NCBI GenBank assembly: GCA_014529385.2
Contig: CM043959.1
Span: forward strand, 9,450,809 to 9,514,808
DNA from: Adiantum capillus-veneris
Taxonomy: Eukaryota; Streptophyta; Polypodiopsida; Polypodiales; Pteridaceae
Length of the DNA stretch: 64,000 nt
Direction of reading: 5' to 3'
The translations under genes were made by a program, and so were the position numbers. Numbering within the stretch: position 1 is the first letter of the stretch; every line of letters starts with the position of its first letter. Shown one piece after another: positions 59,892 through 64,000 of this stretch. The notes below the pieces were generated by a model that saw only the letters and a list, made by a program, of their open reading frames with translations, was not told where the DNA came from and searched no databases.

Positions 59892-61205
59892 ATGGATGAT
59901 GAGGAGTTTCTTTCTTCTTTGTCACCGCAGCAGAGACAGTGGTACGTGGAGCGTCATCGCTCTGGCGCATCATCGTGCGTTCCTACTCCATCCGCATCTC
60001 CCTCTCTTTCGGAGCATTCGGCGCGCTCCGAAGCTTCGGCGTCGACGAGACGAGCTTCACACTCGTCTAGACACCGGCGCTCTAGTGGTGGCGGTGGTGG
60101 TTGTTGTGGGGATTCCGCCACCGATGCCTCCACACCGCCTCGTGTTCGACGAGGCTCTTTACCCTCCCCTTCTTTGCCCGCCCCCACACCAGCCACAACA
60201 TCGCCATCTACGCCAGGTTTTGCACGGCTGACTGTTCCTAGAAGCTACACACCTCTACCTACTCCGCCAGGAGCCACCCCACTCGACACTCCTCGCTTCG
60301 GGGCCCAGACGCCGGTGGAGACACCTGGCGTCCGTACCCCCATCGACACACCGCTAGAGACCCCTGCCGGGACACCCAGGTTCACGCATCACCGGCCAGA
60401 GGGCTTGCCTTACTCCGTCGACATCAGCGGCGGCATCATCATGGATGATGACGGCAAGAAGGTGATCTCGCGCATGCGTGGTCTTTGCTCTCAGTTGTTT
60501 AGACACTACATACTAAACAAATGGAGTGAAGTACCAAGTGATTTAAAAAACAGAGTCATCAGCATACTTCATGATGAGTTTCCCGTTCCAACACGGGATC
60601 AGCGCTTCAATGAAGACCTGATGAAGATTCGAATGTGCGAATACTGCAAACACAAGCGTTCCAAAGTGCAAAAAGCAATCAAGAATGGGTGGAACAGGCC
60701 AGATTGGCTGGCCAAAGAAGATTGAAAGAATGCGAAGAAAGCAGCGCGCGAGAATCCCGACAAGTGGAAGCAACAAAAGGATGCAGCCAGAGCGCGAGTA
60801 GAGGCAGGGAGCTCGCACCACTTGGGGAGCGGTGGATGGGCATCATTTGAGGCCGATTTTGTAAGTGTTTTCACATTGCTCTTTATGCATGTTCGATAGT
60901 TTAGGGTTTATGAGTTTTTTAGTTCTAACATAATGAAATCTTTGTATGTTTTGACAGTGGTCGATGACAGGACGTGATCCCACACCGTACGAGCGCGAGT
61001 ACGCAGGCAGGAAGGGCTTAAACGCCCTGATGGACATTCTCAGTTCTCGCGGCGGCATGGTTAGTATTAGGGTTTACTCTTTTTTATTTTTTGTATTGTT
61101 TTATAAATGTCGTTATATGTTTATACTTACTGAAAGCTGTCTTATTGTCTTTTTTTGCAGAATCCGACAGATACGCCGCTTGGACGCGATGAGACGTCTG
61201 ACTAG
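59892..61205 (+). pseudogene. CACTA second gene, TnpA-like DNA-binding protein
   Basis: Exons are 59892-60860, 60958-61059 and 61161-61205, joined in frame. The start MDDEEFLSSLSPQQRQWY fits plant Ptta/En/Spm-type proteins. Residues 20-140 are rich in Ser, Arg and Gly. A series of Thr-Pro units follows (LPTPPGATPLDTP, QTPVETPG), possible phosphorylation sites, then a conserved helical block (GLCSQLFRHYILNKWSEVP) and a basic CKHKRSKVQKAIKNGW. One TGA at 60723-60725 interrupts, and the frame then continues with KNAKKAARENPDKWKQ. In En/Spm the equivalent protein binds the subterminal repeats. Two genes in the same direction inside intact ends make this a near-complete element. Confidence 0.75.
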
Positions 61206-61564
61206 ACGACGTCAGTTTAGCCGTAGCTAGATAGCATTAGTTTAGGGTTTCTCATAGCTTATGTATCATGAGACGGATTTTATACGTCTTTTTGAACCAT
61301 GTATATTATTACATTTGTCACCGCAGTTCCTTTTGCCAATCAATTCTTTATGCCTATGATGTTGTACAATTGTCATTATTACATTTGCCAATCAATTCAT
61401 TTTGCCTATGATGTGTACAATTGTCAATTTTGCAAACAATGCGTCTTGTGGGTGACTATTTTGGGTCTATTATCTACCCTTGCACTTTTTTTAAAAAGTG
61501 AATCAATTACAATATGGTTAATGGGTGGCAGGGCATTCAATGCCCTGCCACCAAAAAAAAATTC

Positions 61565-61790
61565 TCTCGGGCATCGCTATAAGCGTCGCTATTTATGGCT
61601 CTGTAGCGTCGCTATGAGCGTCGCTATAGTCTTCTGTGTAAACGTCGCTATATGCGTCGCTATGAGCGTCGCTATATAGCGACGCATATAGCGACGCTCT
61701 CGTAGCGACGCTCGTATCGACGGTTTTAGCGACGCCGGGGGTTTTAAAAACCCAGTGTATTTCCGTCGCTAACAGCGTCACAAGAGCACA
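61565..61790. repeat. CACTA right subterminal repeats
   Basis: At least eight copies of GCGTCGCTATGAGCGTCGC or its reverse complement next to the right terminal repeat. Confidence 0.9.
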
Positions 61791-61805
61791 CAACCTCTTG
61801 TAGTG

Positions 61806-61910
61806 TATATGCGTGTAGCAGGCACGTTTGAGTGTTGTAATCTCTCTTGAGAGCGACATCCCATACATTACTCCTTGAATTATTGAGCACCTATTTGTCT
61901 CCAAATTATT
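61806..61910. repeat. Repeat family Q, continuation after the CACTA insertion
   Basis: ATGCGTGTAGCAGGCACGTT continues the sequence broken at 54590. It matches 49770-49850, where no CACTA element is present. Confidence 0.85.
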
Positions 61911-63190
61911 TCTATCATTAGCAATGATTATACTTTGACATATACTGTGTTGCGGTTATAGCCAAAGTATGCTTTTGTGGAGTCATTCTTGGCCACTTAA
62001 AATGATCATGCCATTTGTGAGACCTGATTTGGAAGATTGTGATTGTTGAGCTTGACCATAGTCTAGTTTGTTCAGTCTTTGGGGTGTCGTGGTGAGGTTG
62101 TATTAAGCTAGGTATTCTTGAATGCTGATATCCCTTCGGTGATACACATTTGCTAGAGCACCCGTTTTCCGAGGCCTCACCATAAGCTATGTAGACTAGG
62201 TGCTTTTGGCACCATGTCAGTGGTCTATTTGGGTTATTTAAGTTTCGTGTCAGAGAAAGAGAACTAGTAATAAAGAGTACTTGATGAAGTATCTATTTGA
62301 GCTCTATACGAGAGAAGGAGGCACACTTTTTTGGACATTAAATGAGCTCAAAAAAATCTTCAATTAGTTGACACACGGACATAATTTTGACAAACATGTG
62401 TATTTTATCTTCTTGTTATGCTCTTTGTCACCAAGTTTAGTTGTGGTCTACTTAAGTGATTCATCTCTCTCGAATTGACCATTCCAAGGTGAGAAAATAA
62501 AAGGAGTGGTAGGACCAAGATTAGGAGGTGGTTGTAAGATGGGTTTTGGGTCTTAGGGTGCCAAGAGGGTGAAGAAACCTTCGAAGGTGCCAATGCACCT
62601 AGTCTGAGGTGCATCTCAAGACTTTAGAGTGCCAAAAGGATGATGTAAGTGCTCATGGAATTCTTACTCAAATCAAATGTGTTGTTACAAGACTACGATT
62701 AATTTAAATATGGATCGTGAATGCTCCAAAAGCTCTATAGCTAAAAGGTAGATGTGGGCTAGCTTAATAAATATTGAGGACCCCTCATTATTTATACATA
62801 CACACCTTCTCGGGAGGAGTGATGTGCATTCTCCTCAAACATAGTGGATAAAGAACCAAAGGGAAGGTTCATAAGTGTTTTGAACTACCAAAAGAAGACG
62901 TAGAGACACTAGGTTTTTGTTATCTCATGATAAAGATCCCATATTTAGAAACATCCTGGTACCTAGATAAAAACTGACGAGATCTACCGCTTTTGTGTTT
63001 ACAACTTTCTAATAGAAGAGCAAAAGAGAGTGAAAAATAAAAATTACTGCTTGTAGATGGTGGGAACGGTCTCTAGACAAGAATTTAGACCATCAACTCA
63101 ATGGGGAATTCTTACTCAAATCAAATGTGTTGTTAGGAGGCTAAAATGAATTTAGAAATGGGTCATGAATACTCAAAAAATGTGCGAGAA
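61911..63190. other. Unassigned AT-rich stretch
   Basis: No gene or recognisable element. A phrase GAATTCTTACTCAAATCAAATGTGTTGTTA occurs at about 62660 and again at about 63105 (28 or so shared bases, followed by related sequence), so part of it is an internal direct repeat. Confidence 0.4.
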
Positions 63191-63310
63191 TGTTGAGCTT
63201 ACATGTGAAGCTACTCAATATATGGCTTCTCTATATATGGCACCCAAGTCCTCTCTATATATACATCATCTCATGTGTGTATTCTACACACTTTGGGGTT
63301 CTATTTCTGT

Positions 63311-63344
<34 letters not shown>
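63191..63344 (+). repeat. Degenerate TRIM-like LTR copy
   Basis: Starts TGTTGAGCTTAC, contains CCTCTCTATATATACATCATC and CACACTTTGGGGTT as in 35229-35394, and ends in a CT run then CAACA. No primer site follows. Confidence 0.5.
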
Positions 63345-63345
<1 letters not shown>

Positions 63346-63377
63346 ATCATATTCTCTCACTTTTGTGTTCTATTTCA

Positions 63378-64000
63378 GTGAGAACGAAGGCCATTAGATT
63401 TAGGTGAAGTGCACACAAAAATAATTGAAATAAGAAAGATATACTAATGTAATGCATAGAGAGTGTAGCGGGTGAAGAGTCCACACTCTAAACAATGAGA
63501 AGGCACAAGGAGCAAAGAGCATGTGAGTACTCTGAGAGTTGAGGATTTTATGTCCGTGTCCACGCGCCATACTTTCAAGGTGGATTTTAGTTCCGATTGC
63601 TATGGCACCATGCCCGTCATTTCGAGAGTATTTTCACAAGGTGTTCTAAGGTTTTACCCCCTTTTGCACCCATTTTCGTCCTTGGAATCTCCATCTACAA
63701 AATTCATTAAAGCTACCTTTTTGAAAGCCATTTTGAAGCTGAGACAAGCCTACATATCACCCGAGAAAAATGCGGAGACAAGTTCTTGGCACCCGCAGAT
63801 ACACACTTAGAGAGAGCCCAGGGAAATGGTGTGTGGACCTCCCACACACATGGAGAGTGATTCATGGCGAGTTGCTTCATAATCGATAAATGAGGAGTTT
63901 TTTGACATTGATATGAGTCAGTTTTGTCCAAAACGCACGTACAATTTATTCTTCTCCAGGGATCGACCAAGATTCAACATTGATAACAAGTTTAATGGTT
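63378..64000. repeat. Repeat family Q, copy 2 (runs off the window)
   Basis: Close match to 53685-54300, without the CACTA element. The end GACATTGATATGAGTCAGTT also matches 49395 onward. Confidence 0.7.

Larger units (their letters stand above)
54591..61805 (+). mobile_element. CACTA (En/Spm) DNA transposon, complete
   Basis: A 7215-base element. Terminal inverted repeats are CACTACAAGAGG (54591) and CCTCTTGTAGTG (ending 61805), with target duplication TAT at 54588-54590 and 61806-61808. Subterminal repeats of the GTCGCTATGAGCGTCGC type lie at both ends. It carries a TnpD/tnp2-type transposase gene and a second TnpA-like gene. A related empty site (TTGGTATATGCGTG, about 49770) confirms the insertion point. 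Confidence 0.97.

Overview
The window looks like heterochromatic or otherwise repeat-rich nuclear DNA of a flowering plant. The evidence is a Tork-type Ty1/copia element, chromodomain Ty3/gypsy elements with initiator-tRNA-Met primer sites, an En/Spm CACTA element with tnp2, DUF4218 and DUF4216 regions, introns of plant type, CCCTAAA telomere-type repeats and many long GA/CT tracts. I found no convincing host housekeeping gene. Almost everything is transposable-element sequence at different stages of decay, nested several layers deep.

The most interesting part is 1-3400 plus 14317-28650. It holds two diverged copies of an unusual gene set. Copy 2 (about 16.0-28.65 kb) has five genes: U (+, unknown family), HU (-), W (+, small coiled coil), V (+, unknown, nuclear-type tail) and T (-, a large multi-exon transposase-like protein). 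HU encodes a histone H3-fold N-terminus, a long acidic linker and a Ulp1/C48 cysteine protease domain. Copy 1 runs in the opposite direction. Its HU gene enters at the left edge (Ulp1 domain, acidic tail, then an FCP1/NIF-like phosphatase domain spliced in frame) and meets a U gene tail to tail. Intron positions and phases match between the two copies. The noncoding intervals of copy 2 carry arrays of one roughly 20-bp motif (TATTCGCTTGGTATTGACC type) in both orientations, many forming hairpins, plus 215-bp and 89-bp tandem repeats built on it. I infer a large, undescribed, cargo-carrying plant DNA transposon family that uses a histone-protease fusion. The ends were not found.

Copy 1 is split by a nested pair. 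A Ty3/gypsy element (3401-14316, TSD ATACC) sits inside the first exon of U1, and its 3' LTR is interrupted by a minus-strand copia element (8196-13769, TSD GAATT). A second gypsy element of the same family lies at 38573-44586 (TSD AGGGA). The two gypsy copies share inactivating lesions, so both probably moved in trans.

From 29.9 to 51.2 kb the sequence is a patchwork of a noncoding repeat family (R), a short-LTR (TRIM-like) family, tRNA-like SINE segments and microsatellites. From 53.6 kb to the end, another repeat family (Q) appears twice and is split by a complete 7.2-kb CACTA element (54591-61805, TSD TAT), for which a related empty site exists at about 49.77 kb.
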